DNA of 64,000 nucleotides from Psychrobacter lutiphocae DSM 21542 (GTDB taxonomy: Bacteria; Pseudomonadota; Gammaproteobacteria; Pseudomonadales; Moraxellaceae): assembly GCF_000382145.1 (NCBI RefSeq), contig NZ_KB907624.1:63752-127751 (forward strand), given 5' to 3'. Position 1 is the stretch's first letter. Each line of letters opens with the position of its first letter. Made by a program: the position numbers and the translations under genes. Shown piece after piece: positions 1 through 6,196 of this stretch. The notes below the pieces were generated by a model. The model was not told the DNA's origin, did no database searches, and saw nothing but the letters and a program-made list of their open reading frames with translations.

Positions 1-351
1 AATTAAAATAATTAGTATGCGTTTTGCCCAATAGGGGATAAGCGGTTTTTTGTAGCCCATTGTATTTAATTGACTGTCAACACTGTTATAGAGTTTTTCA
101 GCACTATTCGTTAGTTTGTTAGTCAGCGGTTTGTTTTGTTTTTTGACGATGGCTTGCGTTTTTTTAGCGTGTTGCTGCTTTAGTTTGGCCTCATACGCAT
201 CAATTTGTACTTTAGCATCACCCATACTAATGCCTTGCTCAGAGGCCAGTTCTTTAATAGCCAGTACCAGATTATTTTTTTCAACCATTTGAGCGATGTG
301 CTTTGGCAGTTTGCCTGATTGTGGTCGGGATGGGGGTTGTGAGTGTGGCAT
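1..351 (-). CDS. Hypothetical protein, C-terminus cut by window edge
   Basis: The reading frame is open from the ATG at 351 on the minus strand to the window edge, giving about 117 residues. The N-terminus is rich in Pro, Ser and Gln. A helical stretch follows (IKELASEQGISMGDAKVQ) that loosely resembles the helical part of ribosomal protein L7/L12 C-terminal-like domains. Next come a Lys/Gln-rich stretch (AKLKQQHAKKTQ), a basic segment and, at the edge, the start of a hydrophobic run (AKRILIILI) that may be a membrane segment. A second in-frame ATG lies at 363; I prefer 351 because of a nearby GAGAG. The function is not recognised. A hairpin terminator sits just upstream, towards ppa. Confidence 0.55.
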   Translation of the reverse strand, partial: MPHSQPPSRPQSGKLPKHIAQMVEKNNLVLAIKELASEQGISMGDAKVQIDAYEAKLKQQHAKKTQAIVKKQNKPLTNKLTNSAEKLYNSVDSQLNTMGYKKPLIPYWAKRILIILI

Positions 352-415
352 AGGCGCTCTCATTGTCTGGTATTAAATGTTTGAGTTATTTTACATCGAT
401 AATGTCTTAAACTAC

Positions 416-449
416 AAAAAGCACTTTAATTGACTTAAAGTGCTTTTTT
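416..449. terminator. Bidirectional rho-independent terminator
   Basis: Perfect inverted repeat: a 13-bp stem (AAAAAGCACTTTA and its complement, 416-428 and 436-448) with a 7-nt loop and A/T tracts on both sides. It can stop transcription in either direction. Its most likely client is ppa, which ends at 567 on the minus strand. Confidence 0.8.
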
Positions 450-498
450 ATATGGTGTAAAGTGACAAGCTGATAGAGTTAGTATTTGATGGTAACAG

Positions 499-538
499 TC
501 AGTGATGGTTTATCAATATCAGTGATGGTTTATCAATA
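499..538. repeat. 20-bp direct duplication
   Basis: Two exact adjacent copies of a 20-bp unit beginning TCAGTGATGG (499-518 and 519-538), in the 3' flank of ppa. Confidence 0.9.
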
Positions 539-566
539 ACTGCTGTTAATCATGAGCTCATCAAGA

Positions 567-1097
567 TTACTTGTCTTTCCAACGCTGGATAGCTTCTTTA
601 ATGACGTCTTTGGCTTCAGCGACATCACCCCAAGATTGAACCACAGTAGTGCCTGCTTTTTTTAAGTCTTTATAGTGGCTGAAGTGGAACTCAAGCTGTT
701 CAATTAAGCGCTTTGGCAAATCTTCTAAGCTATTGTAAGCGTTGCCGTTGTTACGGTCATCGGCTGGCACCACAACGATTTTGTCATCAACTTCGCCATC
801 GTCAACAAACTTCATCACTCCGATGACTTTCGCTTTCAAAAAAATACCTGTTGTTAATGGTTGTTCAGTAATGATGAGTGCGTCTAATTCATCACCGTCT
901 TCATCAAGTGTTTGTGGAATAAAACCGTAGTTGCAAGGCTTAGCAAAAATAGCGGGCTCAACACGGTCTAACTCAAATACCGCTAACTCACGGTTCCATT
1001 CAATTTTGTGGTTGCTGCCGGTTGGGATTTCTACTACAACGTTAATCTCGCCGCCGTCAACATCGCCTGCATCTAAAATTACGTTAAAATCTGCCAT
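567..1097 (-). CDS. ppa: Inorganic pyrophosphatase, family I
   Basis: 176 residues, the usual length for bacterial soluble family I pyrophosphatases. It hydrolyses pyrophosphate in the cytoplasm and so pulls DNA, RNA and aminoacyl-tRNA synthesis forward. The signature acidic cluster DEDGDELD lies at residues 65-72 and carries metal-binding aspartates. The upstream substrate-site segments EIPTGS (23-28) and KPCNYGFIP (53-61) are intact. The start is fixed by a GGAG about 8 nt upstream. A promoter is visible at 1203-1230. It is a single gene bounded by terminators on both sides. Confidence 0.97.
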   Translation of the reverse strand: MADFNVILDAGDVDGGEINVVVEIPTGSNHKIEWNRELAVFELDRVEPAIFAKPCNYGFIPQTLDEDGDELDALIITEQPLTTGIFLKAKVIGVMKFVDDGEVDDKIVVVPADDRNNGNAYNSLEDLPKRLIEQLEFHFSHYKDLKKAGTTVVQSWGDVAEAKDVIKEAIQRWKDK

Positions 1098-1202
1098 TTT
1101 TTACTCCAATAAGGGTCAATAAGAGCGCAGTTATAAGCACTCAGAGTTATAAGCACTCAGAAAGGGTGGTTATTTAAAAAGGATAATTATAAAATCATGC
1201 TG

Positions 1203-1230
1203 ATTATAACAACTTTTGACCAATTGCCAA
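1203..1230 (-). promoter_or_regulatory. Sigma-70 promoter of ppa
   Basis: On the minus strand, TTGGCA (1230-1225) and a perfect TATAAT (1208-1203) are separated by 16 bp. This predicts a leader of about 100 nt before the ppa start at 1097. Confidence 0.6.
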
Positions 1231-1290
1231 GTTATGACAATATTCCAAAATAACATTTGTCACATCTTTTGGCTTTAGTTAACCAAAATA

Positions 1291-1325
1291 AAAAAAGCAA
1301 ATAGCGTAATGCTATTTGCTTTTTT
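1291..1325. terminator. Bidirectional rho-independent terminator
   Basis: 15-bp perfect stem (AAAAAAGCAAATAGC and complement, 1291-1305 and 1311-1325) with a 5-nt loop, A-tract on one side and T-tract on the other. On the minus strand it lies just downstream of the small lipoprotein gene ending at 1371. Confidence 0.85.
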
Positions 1326-1370
1326 GTGCTAAACCTTATGTTCAAGGCTTAGTATATTGACGAGTTCAGC

Positions 1371-1511
1371 TTATAGTTTCTCTTGAACTTTTTCAGCAGA
1401 GTTAGAAACACCTTCGCCTGCTTTAGAAACATCTTGGCCAAAACCTTTGAACGTGTTGCAACCAGTTAATAGGATTAGTGCAGTTAAAGATGCAAGAGTT
1501 AATTTCTTCAT
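1371..1511 (-). CDS. Entericidin-like small lipoprotein
   Basis: A 46-residue protein: a short Lys-containing N-terminus, a hydrophobic stretch (LTALILL) and a lipobox LTGC with the cysteine at residue 18. The mature part contains FGQDVSKAGE and ends KVQEKL. This matches the EcnA/EcnB (entericidin) family, whose members are tiny lipoproteins of about 40-50 residues. Family members are associated with stress or stationary phase and, in E. coli, with a toxin/antidote pair. Only one such gene is seen here, so a pair is not supported. It is monocistronic and followed by a strong terminator. The role in this organism is inferred from the family only. Confidence 0.85.
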   Translation of the reverse strand: MKKLTLASLTALILLTGCNTFKGFGQDVSKAGEGVSNSAEKVQEKL

Positions 1512-1584
1512 GTGAAGTCCTTAGTGTTAATGAAATAAAAAAGTTTGGGGTGTTCAAAATATTGGTAGGTGATTTGGCAGTCTT

Positions 1585-1638
1585 ATACTTATAAAAATAA
1601 ATAAAACACTGATACTTATAAAAATAAATAAAACACTG
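1585..1638. repeat. 27-bp tandem duplication upstream of the entericidin-like gene
   Basis: Two exact adjacent copies of a 27-bp AT-rich unit starting ATACTTATAAAAATA (1585-1611 and 1612-1638). It lies in the upstream region of the minus-strand lipoprotein gene and could affect its promoter spacing. The rest of 1640-1940 is very AT-rich, with no further feature recognised. Confidence 0.9.
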
Positions 1639-1950
1639 ATAATCAATAATAAAATAACTACCAATAAAATAATATTATATTGCAATATGTTATTTAAACC
1701 ATTTTAAAGTTAAGTAGTTTAAGTGGTTATTTATGCGTTAATTATTACCTGTAATTTAAATTAACCGCTAATTAAGTTAATTATTAAATGGGTAATAATT
1801 ACAATGTCGCAATAATAATATTAATACTACCTAGTATATTAATTTTTATGAAAACAACAACATAGAAATGTGTGTAATTTAAGCAAAACTGTCATAGAAT
1901 TGTAAACCAAAATTTCATTGTAAATAGCAGTTGTCAAAAAGGGCAAAAAA

Positions 1951-2496
1951 ATGACCATTCACATCGTTCTTGTACATCCAAAAATTCCAAACAATACTGG
2001 TAGTGCCATTCGTTTATGTGCTAATACAGGTGCACAACTGCATTTAGTAGAGCCATTGGGCTTTGATTTAGAAGATAAAAAGCTACGCCGAGCTGGTCTT
2101 GATTATCATGAGTACGCCAATATGAAAGTGCATAAAGACTGGCAACAGGCCAAGCAGGCATTGCAACAGGCAGGCTGTGAGCGGATGGTGGCGTTAACGA
2201 CTAAGCTGAGTCAGCCCTTTTATGACTATGACTTTGTACATACCGAAACGGGCGAAAAAATAGAAAACGTGGCCTTGGTATTTGGCTCTGAAACCGCAGG
2301 ATTGGCAGATGAGATACGGGCTGATATTGGGGCTGAAAACTGGTTGCGATTGCCTATGTTGCCAGATTCACGCAGTCTAAACTTAGCCAATAGTATCAGC
2401 ATTTGCCTTTATGAAGTGTGGCGCCAGCAAGGCTTTATAGGTGATGAGGGTCGTAGCACAGGATATACAGAATTGACTCCATATGACCCTAAATAG
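1951..2496 (+). CDS. trmL: tRNA (cytidine/uridine-34-2'-O)-methyltransferase TrmL
   Basis: 181 residues with a SPOUT fold. TrmL methylates the 2'-O of the wobble base in tRNA-Leu isoacceptors using S-adenosylmethionine. The N-terminus has IVLVHPKIPNNTG, typical of TrmL. The C-terminal knot has FGSETAGL and LPDSRSLNLANS, which form the cofactor and substrate site. E. coli TrmL is 157 residues, so this one is slightly longer at the C-terminus. A purine-rich AAGGGC precedes the ATG. It stands alone between AT-rich spacers, near another wobble-modification set (tusDCBE). Confidence 0.93.
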   Translation: MTIHIVLVHPKIPNNTGSAIRLCANTGAQLHLVEPLGFDLEDKKLRRAGLDYHEYANMKVHKDWQQAKQALQQAGCERMVALTTKLSQPFYDYDFVHTETGEKIENVALVFGSETAGLADEIRADIGAENWLRLPMLPDSRSLNLANSISICLYEVWRQQGFIGDEGRSTGYTELTPYDPK

Positions 2497-2516
2497 CTTT
2501 GAGCTACTATAGACAT

Positions 2517-2570
2517 ATGAGCTACTAGAGTCATAAAAGTTACTAGAGTCATAAAAGTTACTAGAGTAAC
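2517..2570. repeat. 18-bp tandem repeat after trmL
   Basis: About 2.5 copies of an 18-bp unit, TACTAGAGTCATAAAAGT, start about 20 bp after the trmL stop codon. Confidence 0.8.
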
Positions 2571-2684
2571 AGGGGCTATTGAATTAGAGTTATCAGCCGC
2601 AATCTTGGTAAGCAGCAGACTTCTTGATTAGTAATTAATTGGTTGAGTGTTCAATTCAGTTAATTATTGATACTTATAAGCTAT

Positions 2685-3050
2685 TTATAAGCAATTCGGG
2701 GGTTTGGGTAGACCTGCAATGCGATTAACATGACGTGCAACTAAGCCTGTATTAAACATCTGTTGCAATTTTTGATTGCTAATATCCAACTCTGGCAAGG
2801 TCTGCATCAAATATTTGATTAATGGTCTGGTCGTCGGCGGATGGTTAAAATTGGCGTGAAATTGGCGCACCTGACGCAAGATTGCATAGTGATCATCGGT
2901 GAGCGTCACATCCAATACATCGGCTAGTTGCTGTGCCACAGCCTCACTCCATAAGGTGTGATCGACTAAGTGACCTTCGTCATCAAGTGCCAATACTGTC
3001 TGGTCGTCAGAGTGTATGCTTAACTGGGTGAGGGCGGTGATATCTGTCAT
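2685..3050 (-). CDS. tusE: Sulfur-relay protein TusE (DsrC family)
   Basis: 121 residues. TusE accepts sulfur from the TusBCD complex and passes it to MnmA for 2-thiolation of U34 in tRNA-Glu, -Gln and -Lys. The signature C-terminus RIAGLPKPPNCL ends with the conserved penultimate cysteine (residue 120). The central segment (LRQVRQFHANFNHPPTTR) matches the DsrC/TusE helix-turn region. The loop before the signature reads FNTGLVARHVN instead of the FP-x-GPAKQA type common in the family. It is the last gene of the minus-strand tusDCBE row, 94 bp after tusB. Confidence 0.9.
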   Translation of the reverse strand: MTDITALTQLSIHSDDQTVLALDDEGHLVDHTLWSEAVAQQLADVLDVTLTDDHYAILRQVRQFHANFNHPPTTRPLIKYLMQTLPELDISNQKLQQMFNTGLVARHVNRIAGLPKPPNCL

Positions 3051-3144
3051 GGTTGGGCGGCTCTATAATTGATCAATTGTCAGATTTAAAAATTAAAAAT
3101 TATTGCTAGAATTATTGCTAGATTGTTTAAGTGGTGCTATCTGT

Positions 3145-3492
3145 TTAAGTGGTGCTATCTAAGGTGACCACACGCTCAACATCTTGAGTTAATTGTACCC
3201 AATCAGCATCAGTCAAAGCCGTGATACCGGTCAGGTCTAAGTTGATTTTAGCGCTATCATTTAAGGCATTGATATCTTCAGACAGCACATACCATCCTTT
3301 GATATTAGCAATCTGATACTCTGACTCATCATCATGATTAATGTCATCAATATAGGCTTTTGCCCAGCTGTAATATGCACAGGTTTCACCCAACAATAGG
3401 ATGCTGTCACCTGGTTTCCATAATGTACCTAGCTCTTTAATTAAGGCTTTTAAATTATTTATATTGGCGTGTAACTGAAACAAAGTGGTCAT
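3145..3492 (-). CDS. tusB: Sulfur-relay protein TusB (DsrH family)
   Basis: 115 residues with DsrH/TusB features: a short N-terminus (MTTLFQLHANINN), a central GDSILLLGETCAYY segment and a divergent C-terminal half. TusB forms the hexameric TusBCD complex with TusC and TusD. The sequence is weakly conserved, as is usual for TusB, and the assignment leans on its position between tusC and tusE. Confidence 0.82.
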   Translation of the reverse strand: MTTLFQLHANINNLKALIKELGTLWKPGDSILLLGETCAYYSWAKAYIDDINHDDESEYQIANIKGWYVLSEDINALNDSAKINLDLTGITALTDADWVQLTQDVERVVTLDSTT

Positions 3493-3569
3493 GATTATGC
3501 CCTTTAAGTTGGGAATAGAGTCTGTAAAATAAGAAAGCGGTATGCAACTAATGAATTAAAAGAGCAAGT

Positions 3570-3893
3570 TTAAAAAGAGAAAATCTGCTCAAAAATACTC
3601 GAATCAAAATCTTCAGGAATAAAGTCAATCTGCTGTGCTACGTCATTAGCTACCATTGCGGTTATCCAGCTACTAAACACATCATTTGGCAACCAGGCTG
3701 GGGGGATGTCGTACAAATCAAGAGATTTGATCATACCATGTAGTCGGCTGGTAGGTTGCATTAATATGCCAAATACGGAGCTACCAAGCATCAGCTGTAC
3801 TTGTTGACCAAAGGTTGCTAAGGTCAACGCCAGCGCGCAGCCTTCATAAGTTGCGGTTTCTGTTGGGGTTGTTAAGCGAATTAAAATAGCCAC
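3570..3893 (-). CDS. tusC: Sulfur-relay protein TusC (DsrF family)
   Basis: 107 residues of DsrE/F-like fold. The segment YEGCALALTLATFGQQVQLMLGS (in part, residues 16-38) matches the helix and strand that follow the first strand in TusC/DsrF. The product is a structural subunit of TusBCD. It is separated from tusD by 130 bp of T/G-rich repetitive DNA (3905-4020), which is unusual inside this normally compact operon. Confidence 0.85.
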   Translation of the reverse strand: MAILIRLTTPTETATYEGCALALTLATFGQQVQLMLGSSVFGILMQPTSRLHGMIKSLDLYDIPPAWLPNDVFSSWITAMVANDVAQQIDFIPEDFDSSIFEQIFSF

Positions 3894-3904
3894 TGGGTTT
3901 CCTA

Positions 3905-4018
3905 TTTATTAGGTTAATTGCTGTTGGTTTAATTTGTTAGTTTAGTTTGTTAGTTTAGTTTGGTTTAGTTTATTTTGGTTTGATGATTGGTTTAATGATT
4001 GGTTTAGTGCGGTTTATT
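3905..4018. repeat. Degenerate TTAGTTTG-type repeats inside the tus operon
   Basis: The tusD-tusC spacer consists largely of iterated TTAGTTTGTTAG and GATTGGTTTA motifs on the plus strand. They could change the expression balance within the operon, but no hairpin terminator is seen. Confidence 0.6.
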
Positions 4019-4023
4019 AGCCG

Positions 4024-4443
4024 TTAAAAAGAGATTACCTTATCAGCCTCTGCTAAGGCAGTCGCTAATTCACCAAGACCAACTAATTCAAAGCCATCAG
4101 CCAGATTGTCTGCGCTTAGCTTATGGCGTCCAGCATTATCAGTATCGACTACCCCACGGGTTAATGCGGTACTAACGCACACTGGTAGTCTTTGATTAAA
4201 CTGCTGACTAAGCGCAGACCACTGCTGCATTAAATTATCTCTATCTGCCGTTTGCCAACGCAAGACATTTGCCGTATGCGCAGCATCAGCATAAAAAAAT
4301 ACAGTTAGCTTCTTAGCAGGTGCTGATGCATTAGCTTGTTGTTGTAAAAATGCACTGGCATAGCGATAGGCATGCTTTGCTAATGGTTGGCTAGGATCTA
4401 TGGTAATCAGTAGTAGGGTTGAAGCGGTTGATGAATTGGTCAT
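4024..4443 (-). CDS. tusD: Sulfurtransferase subunit TusD (DsrE family)
   Basis: 139 residues from the ATG at 4443. Upstream alternatives (ATG at 4497, TTG at 4503) add residues that do not look family-like, so I take 4443. TusD receives persulfide sulfur from TusA on a conserved cysteine; here that is Cys89 in LPVCVSTALTRGV, the expected context. The first strand (STLLLITIDPS) and following helix fit the DsrE fold. First gene of tusDCBE. A 19-bp sequence (ATTAGGAGATTGTATAAAT) occurs twice just upstream, near 4471-4528. Confidence 0.88.
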   Translation of the reverse strand: MTNSSTASTLLLITIDPSQPLAKHAYRYASAFLQQQANASAPAKKLTVFFYADAAHTANVLRWQTADRDNLMQQWSALSQQFNQRLPVCVSTALTRGVVDTDNAGRHKLSADNLADGFELVGLGELATALAEADKVISF

Positions 4444-4503
4444 AGTGTGGCCACTGTATGTTGATTTTAATAGGAGATTGTATAAATTAGGGGGCATTTC
4501 CAA

Positions 4504-5002
4504 ATAAATTAGGAGATTGTATAAATACTGAGACGTTATAAATTATGTATTAGGGTTGTCGGTCATTATCTCAAGATAGGTTGACATAAATTTAGTAAGA
4601 AAGCTGGCTTTGCCACTTAGCGTATATCCCCAATTGGAACATTAAAGATAGATGGGCTAGTTGGCATTAAACGTTGGGCTATATTCTCGCTAATCTTTGC
4701 AAATTTTTTGACAATAGATCTCTATTTTTTACAAAACATACTTTGATTAGCGCAAGTCTATCCCATAGTTAGCTTAATGACCAAATATGGACATGCCCTA
4801 GTGTCATCAAGTGGTGATATATTTGAGGTAAACTGACGGCATATAGTACTAGTACATAGAGTAGTAGTGGAAAAAGTAGAGAAAAGCACCAAAAACTAAC
4901 CAATTAATATAACAAAAATACAATAGAAACAACAAGGTAATTGATAAAGAAAAAAACGAGCTTACAATAATGAACGGCTATATAGTGTGGGCGCTGTATA
5001 AG
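4504..5002. other. Intergenic region between tusD and the PAP2 gene
   Basis: About 500 bp with no credible reading frame. It should hold the divergent promoters of tusD (minus) and the PAP2 gene (plus), but no strong consensus could be placed with confidence. Confidence 0.5.
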
Positions 5003-5060
5003 GTCTGACTGCGATTTATCTTTTTTTTATCACCATTGTTAAAATAAAGACACGCCTAAG
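5003..5060. repeat. Dispersed repeat, copy 1 (pair with 58023-58083)
   Basis: A segment starting GTCTGACTGCG and ending near GACACGCCTAAG has the same start, T-rich middle and end (GAAGACGCGCCTTAA) as 58023-58083. It probably represents a worn mobile-element end. It lies just upstream of the PAP2 start codon. Confidence 0.6.
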
Positions 5061-5106
5061 CACCAAAGTAGTCAATATAAGCAGTAAAATACATAGGGGA
5101 TAATCT

Positions 5107-5793
5107 GTGAAACGCAACTGCGTTAAACGAGCAAATAAGCCAGATACTAAAATAAATAATAAGCCAAGTGTCGTATCAAGCGCTGCACCGACCCCTTTAT
5201 TTGGCTTATTGATAAGGAACACAGCTCTGGCGACTTTTGTTAATCAGCTTATTTTGTGGGATACAAGTGTTTGTATTCACTTTAATCGCTATTCAGATCA
5301 TCGAGGTATTGCTAAGTTTTTTAAGATTATCAGCCGTTTGGGGGATGGCTGGTTTTGGTATTTAATGCTAGTTTGTGCCTTTGTACGACAAGGAGCTTCG
5401 GCCATTGTACCGCTAACAGCAACTTTACTGGTAGGTTTGATAGGTTTGGTAGTTTATAAGCTTTTAAAAGCAAAAACGGTACGACCAAGACCCTATCAGG
5501 TACACCAAGCCATTGTACTGGGAGAAAGGCCATTGGACGTATTTAGTTTTCCATCTGGGCATACATTGCAAGCTGTGTTATTTACCTCATCTATTGGGGT
5601 TTATGTTCCTGAATTGTTGCCTGTTATGCTGGTGTTTACTTTTTTAATTGCTTTGTCACGCATGATATTAGGTTTGCATTATCCAACAGATGTTCTAGTG
5701 GGCGCAGGTATCGGCTATGCTTTATCGCTTTGGGTTAATGATATAGAGGGCTTGATTGTGATTGGCGTATCAGTTATGGTGCATTTAGGCTAG
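5107..5793 (+). CDS. PAP2-family membrane phosphatase
   Basis: 228 residues with the three phosphatidic-acid-phosphatase motifs in order: KAKTVRPRP (KX6RP type), PSGH and SRMILGLHYPTD (SRX5HX3D). Several hydrophobic helices surround them, so the active site should face the periplasmic side of the inner membrane. Likely substrates are lipid phosphates or undecaprenyl pyrophosphate; the sequence does not decide. The start is a GTG with a good AGGGGA about 8 nt upstream. A 68-residue frame on the opposite strand overlaps it and is not credited. Confidence 0.85.
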   Translation: MKRNCVKRANKPDTKINNKPSVVSSAAPTPLFGLLIRNTALATFVNQLILWDTSVCIHFNRYSDHRGIAKFFKIISRLGDGWFWYLMLVCAFVRQGASAIVPLTATLLVGLIGLVVYKLLKAKTVRPRPYQVHQAIVLGERPLDVFSFPSGHTLQAVLFTSSIGVYVPELLPVMLVFTFLIALSRMILGLHYPTDVLVGAGIGYALSLWVNDIEGLIVIGVSVMVHLG

Positions 5794-5796
5794 GTT

Positions 5797-5880
5797 TTAT
5801 TCTTATCATTTTTCTTATTCTTATTCTTATTCTTATTCTTATTTTTATTCTTATTATTTTTTATTATTGTTCTTATATCC
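5797..5880. repeat. TTCTTA-type simple repeat
   Basis: About 80 bp of iterated TTATTC/TTCTTA hexamers with drift, beginning right after the PAP2 stop codon. It is the sort of tract that can change length by slippage. Confidence 0.85.
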
Positions 5881-6196
5881 CTATTCTTAATTGCTACTTT
5901 GAAGGTTGATGAGCCAAAGCAAGGTTGATGAGCTAAAAGTAGCTATACAGGCCTAGATTAGCAAAAGTTTATTTCTCATTTTTAGCCCCGCCAATCAATT
6001 ACACCCAGCAACCAATTAGGCTGACTATTACAGGGTGTCGATTGTTGTAGGAGGTAGACTATCGAGAGTTTAGAATTATTGACAGTGCCTAAACATAACA
6101 TCACTAGTCATCTTATTTTTATCGTTTTTGTGGTAGTCTAAGAGCTGTATAAGCGTTTTACATGAAGTGATAATACTCAAGGAGCCAAGCCTTACC
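5881..6196. other. Intergenic region upstream of glnE
   Basis: Contains a short duplication (AAGGTTGATGAGC, twice near 5900-5936) and otherwise nothing recognised. The glnE promoter should lie here. Confidence 0.5.

Noticed and set aside
5016-5222. 68-residue hydrophobic frame on the minus strand opposite the PAP2 start
   Set aside because: It overlaps the PAP2 gene, which has complete motifs and a good ribosome site, and part lies in a dispersed repeat.
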